A DNA stretch of 64,000 bases from NCBI RefSeq assembly GCF_000764305.2, contig NW_025931515.1:124001-188000 (forward strand), given 5' to 3'. Below are positions 44,923 through 55,690 of this stretch, piece after piece. The stretch comes from Hyalella azteca. Its lineage: Eukaryota > Arthropoda > Malacostraca > Amphipoda > Hyalellidae. The position numbers were made by a program, and so were the translations under genes. Numbering within the stretch: position 1 is the stretch's first letter; every line of letters begins with the position of its first letter. The notes under the pieces are model-generated. The model was not told the origin of the DNA. It saw nothing but the letters and a program-made list of their open reading frames with translations, and did no database searches.

Positions 44923-46420
44923 CTGCACAATCCACAATTGTAATTCAAAAATGAGTAGTAAAAAATCATGTGACATTTTTCACAGTTCAAATCTTCAGAT
45001 TTTAATAAGGTGAACAGCATAATCCAAATCGATGATATTTCAGTCTCAGTTGAAATGGACGACAGTAACACTTTGTGCTTCGATAACGTTTATCGAGTCA
45101 TCAAACCTTATATAAAAATTAGGTAATTTCCCACTTGATATAGTAATTATTGTTTGCCACCACCTTCCATCGAGCTCATGGCGTTTTCGGGTCACTGACT
45201 CAAGTTGAGCTCTAGGGAGATATTCTTTGGGTGTATAACCAGCTTTGGATTCTTCGGGTGGCCGGAGCATTCTTCGGAATCAATTTTTACTGGCTCCAAA
45301 ATCAAGCACTTTTCCAAGCAAGTAATTACTTCCAAACTGTTAAGCCTTAGGCTAATGCGAATTTTTCGACACTCATATTTCCAAGAGTTTTATTGACGAT
45401 TCTTGGGAAACCATAGTTTCTGCAGGTATGACACGGAAAATGTTAGCATCTACTATAAATTTTGCCATAAGAAAAAATATAAGTAAAATTAATTAGAAGT
45501 AAACCATTACAATTTCACGTCAAATTAATTATGAACGACTAATAAGTTGCAGCACAGAGTCAACTCCCCGATATATGCACAAGTATGAACTGCAAGTGAC
45601 AAACTAACTTCCAGATAAACTTCGGTGGAATAATAATAATAATATGAATATTAATAATAATAATGTAATACAAAAATATCATTTCTTTAAGTTTCGCTCA
45701 AAATTCCTTTATGAACAAATTTCATTCGCCGCTACGGTCATGGTTACATTAAAAATCATTTTAAATTCAAAGTTAACACATTAATTAATAATGAACGAGG
45801 CTCCAGTTGCGTAAATGATCGTTAGATGTGAGCTGCGGTAAACCAGCTTGAAATAAAAGCTATATCCTAGAGCACGATCGGCCGATACAAATGTATACAA
45901 CGCAAGTGATTAAATTTGTCAATTTACATTCTAATGAATTGCTTCCAACTGTTTTAACGGCCAAATGACAATTCTAACTTATTAATAAATGATTTACAAA
46001 TGGTTTGAGGGCCAAACTATTAGTCTAACCGAATTTAAACGGATTACTGTCATGGATAAGATATTCTACAACGGCTTTCGGGGCGCTCGAATAACTTCGT
46101 TAAACTCGACACTCAACTAAACTTAAAGTTTCATAAATAACTCTAATAACGCTTGTTGAAACTGCATTCCTGTTACTGCTTGACTTTTTCAGTGGCGGCA
46201 GCGCAAGCAATACGAGCGTTTGGTGTTCCTCATGAAGACAAATTAGTCTTGAAAAAAGTTGGACAAGTTTAAGAGGCGCCTGCGCGACATAAACTAGTCC
46301 GCGCCCAGTTCATTAGGCGACGTGCTGGCGAATTACTCCGCGCTATCTTTAACTAGCGTTCGCTTCCTCAAATTACAGCACGCTCTGAATTTACTCACGA
46401 CATGGTCGGGCACTTGAGAA
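44923..46420. other. Unique sequence, weak coding hints at 45046-45270 (minus)
   Basis: Apart from the possible exon at 45046-45270, nothing coding is visible. An (aat)n run occurs at 45630-45665. A CpG-richer block at 46190-46390 (gaggcgcctgcgcgac, cattaggcgacgtgctggcg) stands out from AT-rich flanks. Confidence 0.35.
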
Positions 46421-47025
46421 ACTGTTGATAACTTGATGCTAGCCTGTACATTACCTGTTGATAACCTGATGCTAATATGATGATTGATATTAACAATACT
46501 CGTTGATTACTTGATATTAATTTTTTACTTCCGGTTGATGACCTTATGCGAACCTTATGATAATATGATGATTAAAGTTGACAACCCGATGATGACTCGT
46601 TGATAACCTGTTGATAACTTAATTCTAACCACATGATTAGCTGTTCATTGCCTGTTGATTACCTGTTGATAATCTGTTGCCAGCCTGTTGATAACCTGTT
46701 CATAGCCTGTTCATAACCTGTTCTGTTGATAGACTGTTGATAGCCTGTTGATAACCTGTTGATAACCAGTTTATAACTTTTTTATAACCTGTTGACAACA
46801 TGTTGAAAAACTGTTGAGGCTTGCTGATAACTTGCTGATAACCTGTCGATAACATGTTGATAACCTATTGTTAGCCTGTCGAAAACTTGTTGATAACCTG
46901 TTGATGATCCGTTGATAACAGTTGAGAACTTGTTCATAACCTGACGATAACTGTTGAAAACTTGTTGATAACCTGTTGATGATCCGTTGATAACAGTTGA
47001 AAACTTGTTGATAACCTGTTCAGCC
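46421..47025. repeat. 11-bp degenerate array (cctgttgataa)n, about 50 units
   Basis: The core ctgttgataac returns with period 11 and many variants (ttcataacc, cgataacc, ttgaaaac). A block containing gatgatccgttgataacagt occurs twice near 46903 and 46978, evidence of block duplication. Confidence 0.88.
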
Positions 47026-47650
47026 TGCAGCTTCTAAAAGAATGCGCGTTGGCGTTGAAATTTTGTCAGCCACTTAGAAAATTTTCTATCTCATTTGTGC
47101 GCCATTGATTAGCCTCAGGTCCTAATAAAAAAAACTGTGTAAATACCATTGCATTTCAGTTATTTATTGCTCAAGATTAATTAGGTTCTTTTCTTGTGCC
47201 GATTTACGTTTAGTATTGAAATGATCAGGCTGAACACCGCAGACTAATTAATAAATACTAACATTCCTTCACTACAACGCTGTTTTATAAATTTTGCAGC
47301 CTATTTATTTACATGCTGATAGTGTTTCCTGGAAGATAACTAATGAAAGGAGTATTTTGATTAATGACAAAATTAATATATTACAAAATGACTCAGCAAA
47401 GCCAGAAATAATTACGCGTTTAATTCGACTGAATGAAGCGCGTGAATGAAATCATGTGGGAAATTTCCCACCGTTGCTTAATTTTGTTCAATCCTTACAC
47501 TTTCTTTCACTAGAATAAAATTATACTTTTAGTTCAGTCCAGGGTTAGTTTAATGTTAGGATAGTTAAGGTCGGAGCAGGACCAGCCAGCCTGTCGTTTG
47601 CGCTGCCACTTCACCAGCATTCTACCCTAAGTCTAATTATTTCGTGTTTT
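47026..47650. other. Unique AT-rich sequence
   Basis: No gene or repeat recognised. Confidence 0.4.
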
Positions 47651-47795
47651 GGGCCTATACTTTCAAAAAAAGTTAAGAGATCGTAAGTTCATCAGCCAAT
47701 CATTGACGGCCTTTCAAGCAAATTCCACCAATCATAGACAAGAAAATAGAGCGTAAGTACTTACGTTCACTTTTCGAGTTTTGAAAGTATGGCCC
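47651..47795. mobile_element. Miniature inverted-repeat element with GGGCC ends (145 bp)
   Basis: The left end gggcctatactttcaaaa matches the reverse complement of the right end (gggccatactttcaaaac) apart from a one-base indel. Inside, CGTAAGTACTTACG (47752-47765) is a perfect palindrome. GGG-starting ends occur in PIF/Harbinger-type elements among others. The flanks do not show an unambiguous target-site duplication, so the superfamily is open. Confidence 0.7.
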
Positions 47796-48758
47796 CTGTT
47801 ATTCATCTATTCCTTAGTTTGAGCGCCCGATTTTCTTTCGTTTAGTTAAGTTTACTCAAATATATGCTTCATTATCGGGTGCGATGCTTCAGACTTCAAT
47901 TATCTAATTTATTCCAATTCAACTTTAATTATCGAATTCTAAGGGGACGTGGCTCCAACTCAAACTCTATTTCAGAGTTTAAGTCAAATCGCTTTAAGTT
48001 TAATATTACTTCAAGCTACCAATTTTCAACTTTTCTTACTTTATTTCCGTCTGAAGCATTCACCTTCAGCCGATTTCTTCTTTTTTCATCAAATTCAATT
48101 TTTTCCAAAAGGTGCGTTGGCAATTTAGTCTCAGGTGAATATATTTAGAACTTTTTCGATAACTTTATTTTAATTTACTGCTTTGAAATATTTGATGATT
48201 TTTACTTTGTCTTCTATGATCCTTTCATTCAAATTAACCCTTTTTCCGCAGTGTGAACCACAAACCTGGTGCTGAGCTTGAGGCCTCCCGCTTCCGAGCA
48301 TACAAGCATTCAAGATTTCAAGCCCAATTAATGTGTCATGAATGTGTTTAAATTCAATCCATTCCTCGTATCAATACATTTTAAGCGCATTTTATCATTT
48401 ATGGAAAAACGGCGCTATTGTGCTCGTCATGTCCGTCCGTCTGTCTGTCCGTCTGTTTGTCCGTCTGTCCGTCCGTCCGTCCGTCCGTCCGTGACCACGT
48501 TTTCATCTACAAGAAAATGCGCTCACTGTCACTCACTGCAGTGAGTACTAGCTGAGTTATATTTTTTAACGTCTAACTTGCTTCACTACATTTAACTATG
48601 ATACGATTTTATGAAATTATTCATAATCTACACTAAATGAAACCTATACTGAAAGAAATGCATAAATGAAACCTATACTGCCTGATATAAGCTGAGTTTT
48701 CCATCGGCTGTTCAATGAATGTCCTGCTATATTCATTAACTGAATATGCATGATAGAT
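47796..48758. other. Unique sequence with a (gtccgtct)n run
   Basis: No gene supported. At 48428-48492 gtccgtctgtct and gtccgtcc words form a CpG-bearing microsatellite, similar in reverse complement to the gaca/ggac tail at 36228-36252, and may likewise be the tail of an interspersed element. Confidence 0.45.
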
Positions 48759-49383
48759 CACAAATATTAGCGTATGGCTGGAGTGTCGTTTACACAAGTC
48801 AGCTCACAATATTAGCGTATGGCTGAAGTGTCGTTTACACATGTCAGCTCACTAGTATTAGCGTATGGCTGAAGTGGCATTTACACATGTCAGCTCACAA
48901 TATTAGCGTATGGTTTAGTGTCGCTTACACAAGTCAGCTCACAATATTAGCATATGGTTTAGTGTCGTTTACACAAGTCAGCTCACAATATTAGCATATG
49001 GTTTAGTGTCGCTTACACAAGTCAGCTCACAATATTAGCGTATGGTTTAGTGTCGCTTACACAAGTCAGCTCACTAATATTAGCTCACAATATTAGCGTA
49101 TGGCTTAAGTGTCGTTTACACAAGTCAGCTCACAATATTAGCGTATGGCTTAAGTGTCGTTTACACAAGTCAGCTCAGGAATATTAGCGTATGGTTTAGT
49201 GTCGTTTACACAAGTCAGCTCACAATATTAGCGTATGGTTTAGTGTCGCTTACACAAGTCAGCTCACAATATTAGCGTATGGCTGAAGTGTCGTTTACCC
49301 AAGTCAGCTCACAATATTAGCGTATGGCTTAAGTACCGTTTACACAAGTCAGCTCAGGAATATTAGCGTATGGTTTAGTGTCG
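48759..49383. repeat. 44-45-bp array, about 13 units
   Basis: Units read cacaatattagcgtatggct then gaagtgtcgtttacacaagt and cagct. Two types occur in runs (ggctgaagt and ggtttagt). Several junctions carry caggaatat or cactaatat. Confidence 0.95.
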
Positions 49384-49536
49384 CTCAGCTTCCGCAAGGA
49401 ATGCCACGGCTGGGGTAGCACGACAATCCTGCTCTCGGGTGTCCGCTCGTCGGCTTATTTATCGTCACCGCGGCTGGCGCGACGCTGACCTCGGCTTAGG
49501 CAGCGCTGAACCGCGACGCTGTTACCAAAACTCCGC

Positions 49537-49840
49537 CGTATTCATGTTCGTGAATGTGCAATGTATATGTCTATTGGAATCCGCTTTCACGGTCATGAAT
49601 ATGAAGTGTATATGTAAACTAAATTCCGCATTCACATTCGTCAATGTGTAGAGTATATGTTTATTGTATTTCGCATTCACATTCGTGAATGTGTAGTGTA
49701 TAAGTTTATTGTATTTCGCATTCACAATCGACAATTAATTCCTCATTCGACAATGTGGAGTGTATGCGCATTATGGATTCTTCATTTAGATTCATGAATG
49801 CATAGTTTATGTCCATATATGAGATTCGACTTTCACATCC
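49537..49840. repeat. ~48-bp degenerate array, about 6 units
   Basis: Units contain ttcacattcgtgaatgtg then tagtgtatatgtttattgta. ttcacNttcgtgaa forms an inverted repeat in several units. The array decays to the right. Confidence 0.8.
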
Positions 49841-50650
49841 TTAAATGGGGAACACAAAATCAGATTTCTTAGACATCGACGATGAATGTAGACAGCCATT
49901 GAATAATGAATACGGCCAATGCAATATAATAATTCAGGCAATATAGTAAGGAATGCAGAACCTCTAATTTGGGTTCAGTTAATCATATTCAAAAATTGTC
50001 CTCAAAGAACGATTATACAGCACAAATTTAACGATAAAATTTGATTGACATGCTTGGTGATATTTGTTATTCGTCTCGTTGTTTTCGCAATATTTTTTGG
50101 AGATTTGCGATGCTGATGACACTAGCGAGACTAGCGGGATATTCTTAAAATTTAATAGAGTAAAACGCTGGGATAATCCACAGTCAAAGCTGCCATTTTC
50201 TCCTCAGCATAATTTGCAACAAACAATCAGAATGTTTATTCATCAATAATGCGTAAACAATCAAATTGTTTACTGTATCAATGTTGTGTAAACAATCAAT
50301 CATTGTTTCGCATAAATAACGAGTGTGATTATCGTTTTGAAGTTTACATTAATTACGCGAAGGTGAGTCATGCTAGGCCGTATAAGCCAAAAATTCAATA
50401 CTCATTGTATAATAATACAATGTATAGAAATAAAATTGTGTAGTGACACAATATTTGGAAAAAATTGTGCTTCAATAAAATGTTTATAGTCACAATTCAA
50501 CAAAAATAAGACGAATATGTACCCTCATTAAACAGCAACACAATGAGTGAGCAGTAACTGTGCTGCCACAACTCAGCTCACGTGAGCAGACAACTCTTCC
50601 TCTCACCCACCACCGCCACGCTAATTGCGGAACTGAACACGTACCGTCCT
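49841..50650. other. Unique AT-rich sequence
   Basis: No gene supported. Words acacaat / attgtg recur between 50430 and 50540 without a fixed period. Confidence 0.4.
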
Positions 50651-51542
50651 GAGTGATGAATGACGTGGGTGATGAATGGCGTGGGTGATGAATGATGTGG
50701 GTGATGAATGGCGTGGGTGATGAATGGCGTGGGTGATGAATGGCGTGGGTGATGAATGGCGTGGGTGATGAATGACGTGGGTGATGAATGGCGTGGGTGA
50801 TGAATGGCGTGGGTGATGAATGGCGTGGGTGATGAATGGCGTGAGTGATGAATGACGTGGGTGATGAATGGCGTGGGTGATAAATGCCGTGGGTGATGAA
50901 TGGCGTGGGTGATGAATGGTGTGAGTGATGAATGGCGTGGGTGATGAATGACGTGGGTCATGAATGTCGTGGGTGATGAATGGCGTGGGTGATGAATGCC
51001 GTGAGTGGTGAATGACGTAGGTGATGAATGGAGTGGGTGATGAATGTCGAGAGTGATGAATGCCGTGGGTGATGAATGGTGTGAGTGTTAAATGACGTTG
51101 GTGATGAATGGCGTGGGTGATGAATGGCGTGGGTGATGAATGGCGTGGGTGATGAATGGCGTGGGTGATGAATGGCGCGGGGGATGAATGGCGTGGGTGA
51201 TGAATGACGTGGGTGATGAATGGTGTGAGTGATGAATGACGTGGGTGATGAATGGTGAGGGTGATGAATTCCGTGGGTGATGAAAGGCGTGGGTGATGAA
51301 TGGCGTGGGTGATGAATGGCGTGCGTGATGAATGGTGTGAGTGATGAATGACGTGGGTGATGAATGGTGAGGGTGATGAATGGCGTGGGTGATGAATGTC
51401 GTGGGTGATGAATGGTGAGGGTGATGAATGACGTGGGTGATGAATGACGTGGGTGATGAATGGCGAGGGTGATGAATGGCGTGGGTGATGAATGACGTGG
51501 GTGAATAATATCGTGGGTGATGAATGGCGTGGGTGATGAATG
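50651..51542. repeat. 16-bp array (gatgaatggcgtgggt)n, about 55 units, ends in gap
   Basis: Variants at ggcg/gacg/ggtg/gtcg and at gggt/gagt. It runs into the N gap at 51543, so the true size is unknown. Minus-strand frames of >100 codons (I-T-H-A-I-H-H-P-R-H-S-S-P type) are artefacts. Confidence 0.95.
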
Positions 51543-51752
51543 NNNNNNNNNNNNNNNNNNNNNNNNNNNNNNNNNNNNNNNNNNNNNNNNNNNNNNNNNN
51601 NNNNNNNNNNNNNNNNNNNNNNNNNNNNNNNNNNNNNNNNNNNNNNNNNNNNNNNNNNNNNNNNNNNNNNNNNNNNNNNNNNNNNNNNNNNNNNNNNNNN
51701 NNNNNNNNNNNNNNNNNNNNNNNNNNNNNNNNNNNNNNNNNNNNNNNNNNNN
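51543..51752. other. Assembly gap, 210 N
   Basis: Run of N between a 16-bp array and a 17-bp array. Confidence 0.99.
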
Positions 51753-52135
51753 GCACTAATTCGGACTCAACACTAATTCTGACTCAGCACTTATTTCGAC
51801 TCAGCACTAATTCCAACTTAGCGCTAATTCCGCCTCAGCACTAATTCTGACTCAACACTAATTCCGACTCAGCACTAATTCCGACTCAAAACTAATTCCG
51901 CCTCAGCACTAACTCCGACTCAGCACTTATTCCGCCTCAGCACTAATTCCGACTCAGCGCTAATTCCGCCTCAGCACTAATTCCGACTCAGCACTTATTC
52001 CGCCTCAGCACTAATTCCGACTCAAAACTAATTCCGCCTCAGCACTAATTCCGACTCAGCGCTAATTCCGCCTCAGCACTAATTCCGCCTCAGCACTAAT
52101 TCCGACTCAGCACCAATTCCGACTCAGCGCAAGGG
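51753..52135. repeat. 17-bp array (gcactaattccgactca)n, about 22 units
   Basis: Two unit types (ccgactca and ccgcctca) partly alternate. A block of about 102 bp (six units) appears to be repeated with the same order, for example around 51908 and 52010. It starts at the gap edge. Confidence 0.93.
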
Positions 52136-52253
52136 TCGTTCTAGCGCAGCTCATTAGGCGTCCCCTATTGGCTAATTAAAGACGGCACCGCGGCCTCATT
52201 GGCTAATGGCGCTGCCGCCTGTCACTAATTGCTGTGTCGGCGCGGCGTATGTA

Positions 52254-52585
52254 AACCTACTCGATATATATGCATATTCTGTATATTAACTGCTGACATC
52301 ATACGCAGTATACATATTCTGTATATTAACTGCTGACACAATGTCCATATTCTATATTGCAAAGTGCTGACATCATACACAGTATACTATACATATTCTG
52401 TATAGGAAGTGCTGACATCAAATGCAGTTTTCGTATAGGAACTGCTGACTTCATACGCCGTATCCATATTCCGTATGGGAACTGCTTACAAATCAAACGC
52501 GGTATACATTTTATTCATTGTAACAAATGAAAACCTACGCTTTGTATATAGTATATGTAGAACTGATACAAATCTACGCGGTATA
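52254..52585. repeat. Degenerate ~45-60-bp repeat, about 6 units
   Basis: Units contain catattctgtatattaact then gctgacatcatacgcagtat, with indels; it decays to the right. Confidence 0.75.
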
Positions 52586-52846
52586 TAGATATTGTGAATA
52601 AGAAAATATTTTTTTTCTGTTCCGACATCTGTGGTTACTTTACCCAAGTTACATCAGTGCAACATAAAGACATTCTAGACACAATTGTTGCCGGTGATGA
52701 CTTTCTTGCTTATTTTGTTACTACTTAATTAACGAGAAATAACAATGCAAAGCAACAGCTAGGTTACCTGTGACTGGGGCGGCAGATGATGTTGTCGCTG
52801 GTAAATCCACATTCATTGCCCTGTGCCCACATTCATTGCCACACCC

Positions 52847-53020
52847 TACCCTCTGATTACTCTAATCTAATCACTCTACTCTCTAATCACTCTACCCTCA
52901 AATCACTTTTCCTTCTAATATGCCTACCCTCTAATTAGTCTCCTCTCTGATTACTCTACCCTCTAATTACTCACTCTAATTACTCACTCTAATTACTCAC
53001 TCTAATTACTCACTCTAATT
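52847..53020. repeat. Degenerate ctctaattactc repeat, period about 13
   Basis: Left part is diverged (ctctaatcactctaccctc); the right end has four clean units of actctaattactc. Confidence 0.8.
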
Positions 53021-54199
53021 AGCAAGCGACAACCCGGCATAAATTAAGGCATTCAGTGACAAGCACCCCGCCTTTAGGCTATTCAGGGACGCGTTTTTAT
53101 CGCCTTAGACGCCGTGCAAAAACGCCGCGCGGGGAACGAGTGAGGTAATGAGACTCCTACTTAACGTGATATTTACGCAGGGCCACTTAACGCCGCGGCC
53201 ACTAGTCGCTAGCTCGGCAGAGATGCTAGTTCAGAGGTACCTGTACTCAGGTATAGAAATTTAAATAACGCAATGTGTGTAAACTTCAACTGAACAAAAT
53301 AGCCTAACAATTTAATAGAGCGAAATAGGCAGCTTCGGTCTGACAATTGTTTACAATAAACTATTAAACAAGTGGGAAAGTTCACAACTATTACCAGTCT
53401 ACGTTCTTACTCACTATAGTCAACCCTTGAATGTGTGAATTTTATGTCGTAAATAATTTACAGGAAATCGTGTAATTTGATTGTTAATGCAAACACCCGC
53501 TCGACATGTTTCCATGTTTTCCTTATAACATTCAGTATATAATACAATATTGTCATGCAAGTTTTGTTGTGAAGATTCAGAGCTTCATGAGTATTAAAAA
53601 GCAATTCACAAAAAGTTTTATTTGCCAAAATTAGAGAATAATATAAAAATTAGTAAAAGGAATGGTCTCAGAGGTTTTCAAAAAACCTGCATCAATGAAC
53701 CACTTCTGACTAAATATTCTATTAAAATACAGTGAAAAATTTTCACTGTTCAAAAAAGTCTTTAGCCATAGATTTGCATTCAAATGAATAAGTCAATATA
53801 TACTTGTTATGTGTAAACAGTATTTCGATGACGACGCTCCTCGTGATGATGAAATTCATATATTCATTCATCACTGCATTGCAGTTCTTCATCTCACCGA
53901 GCGTATGCCAAAGGTTAATGAGTAAGTGGACGACGAACACGCGTAAGTAGCTCGCTAAGTGGTCACTTGAGGTCAAAGTCACATGCGACATATTTCCGGC
54001 ATTAGCGTTGATGGCCGGCCACCTGGCTGGCCGCCGGTAACACGACCATGGTTCACTCGAGGTGTCAGTTACCGCGCGGGTCGCGGCGCGGGGCACCAAA
54101 ACATCTTCCGCAGTCCGCGGCCTCGGCATCCGTCCGGAATTTAGGGCATGATTTGGATGCCGATTGCGGATGGCGGGATCCGGTTACGGGGGGAGGGGA
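53021..54199. other. Mostly unique, with two GC-rich CpG patches
   Basis: 53080-53220 (gccgtgcaaaaacgccgcgc) and 53990-54199 (ggccggccacctggctggcc; cgcgggtcgcggcgcgggg) are CpG-rich islands in AT-rich DNA. A 128-codon minus-strand frame starts in the second patch (54129 to 53743), but only its GC-rich first third looks unusual and no domain is recognisable. Promoter-type CpG islands are possible. Confidence 0.4.
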
Positions 54200-54800
54200 G
54201 GTTATGAGGGTTATGATGATCTTAAAAGTTAGGATTATGAGGCTTGTGATAGTCTTAATAATTACGATTGTGATGGTTATGATGATCCTCGAAGCTATGA
54301 TTGTGAGGGTTGTGATGGTTTTGAAAGTTATGATTGTGAGGGTTATGATGATCGTAAAAGTTATGATTGTGAGGGTTATGATGGTTTTGAAAGTTATGAT
54401 TGTGAGGGTTATGATGGTTTTGAAAGTTATGATTGTGAGGGTTATGATGGTTTTGAAAGTTATGATTCGTGAGGGTTATGATGGCCTTAAAAGTTATGAT
54501 TGTAAGGGTTATGATGCTTGATTGGCTTACGATGAGTGTGAGATTTAGAATGACGGTGATGGTTGCTATGATTATGAGGGTTGCGATGATGGTGAGGGTT
54601 ACGAGGATCGGAAGCTATTATTAATGCTTCGATGATCGCGAGCCTCTCAGTGACTTCTAATGCTATAATGATTATTATTTTTATGATGATTATCAGTGCT
54701 ATGGTGATTGTACGTTTTACATTAATGATCGTCATTACTATACTGATCGTAAGTCTTACAATGATTATCAGTGCTACAAAAAATCGTACAATGATAAATT
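54200..54800. repeat. 33-bp array (gttatgattgtgagggttat gatggttttgaaa)n, decaying rightward
   Basis: About eight clear units at 54200-54520, then decayed gatgattatNagtgctat words to 54790. The underlying atgatt / gatggt triplet bias makes long methionine/valine-rich frames that are not genes. Confidence 0.88.
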
Positions 54801-55345
54801 TTCCGTTTCAAATGAAGTAATAGTTAAGTATAAAATACCTGTAAAATTCTTTAAACGGGCTAAAAATACACACATGTACTTAGGTATTGTCTACAGTAAA
54901 CTGATTGGTCGTAAGACAGTTCAAAACGAAACCAAAAAATTTTCAAGTTTAAAACTCGGAGAACAAGAAAAATTATATTTACATATAGGCCATTTTTGAA
55001 ACTACTGAAATCTGCCTCAATTCACTGTTTAGACATGTCAATACCCTTGTCATGGGATTTAACCACCACTTTTCACAATATCTTCTCATATTTATCAGTT
55101 TTAAATTTATTCTTCCTTTTGCCGGCAAGCTTAATATAAATAAAATTTATATGTAAATGAAATAGGCGGTTTGAGCATGGAAAAGCTTGCAAATATGGAA
55201 ATATTTGCTAACTTGAGCAAATATTTTCAGATTTTTCACGAAGTTGCTTGGCTTATAGACAATTGTCCCCATGATTTAAACCAATATTTTATCACCTATG
55301 TGTCGATGATACCTTTCGGATTTTCAACCATCCCTCACATGCACG
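54801..55345. other. Unique AT-rich sequence
   Basis: No gene supported. Confidence 0.4.
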
Positions 55346-55690
55346 TATTCAGGATATTGTAGATACAGGGGCTGTTAATTGGGGCTCGTATCCAGGATAC
55401 TTATCGGGACTGGATAATGTATATAAGGGCTGTTAAGGCGCGTATCCAAGATACCTATCGTGTCGGGATATTGTATATAAGGGCTTATGGGGCGCGTATC
55501 CAGGATACTTATCGTGTCGGGATATTGTATATAGGGGCTGTTGGGGTGCGTATCCAGGATACTTATCGTGTCGGGATATTGTATATAGGGGGGCTGTTAG
55601 GGCGCGTATCCAGGATACTTATCGTGTTAGGATATTGTATATATAGGGGCTGTTGGGGCGCGTATCCTGGATACTTATCATGTTGTGAAA
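55346..55690 (-). repeat. 54-bp dispersed satellite, locus 5, opposite orientation, about 6 units
   Basis: Here the unit reads ggggctgttggggcgcgtat then ccaggatacttatcgtgtcg and ggatattgtatata, the reverse complement of the other four loci. The right flank (gcctgcacctgaa) corresponds to the left flank ttcaggtgcaggc at 20880, so the whole element is inverted, not only the satellite. Confidence 0.9.

Noticed and set aside
48759..49383. CRISPR-like array
   Set aside because: The units repeat over their whole ~45 bp, with no unique spacers between conserved repeats, and the DNA is animal nuclear sequence. The same holds for all other arrays here.
51088..51756. 222-codon minus-strand frame
   Set aside because: Begins inside an N gap and otherwise consists of the 16-bp array.
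53743..54129. 128-codon minus-strand frame starting in a GC-rich patch
   Set aside because: Only the GC-rich start looks unusual; the rest is AT-driven, with no motif, no splice signals I would defend and no homology recognised.
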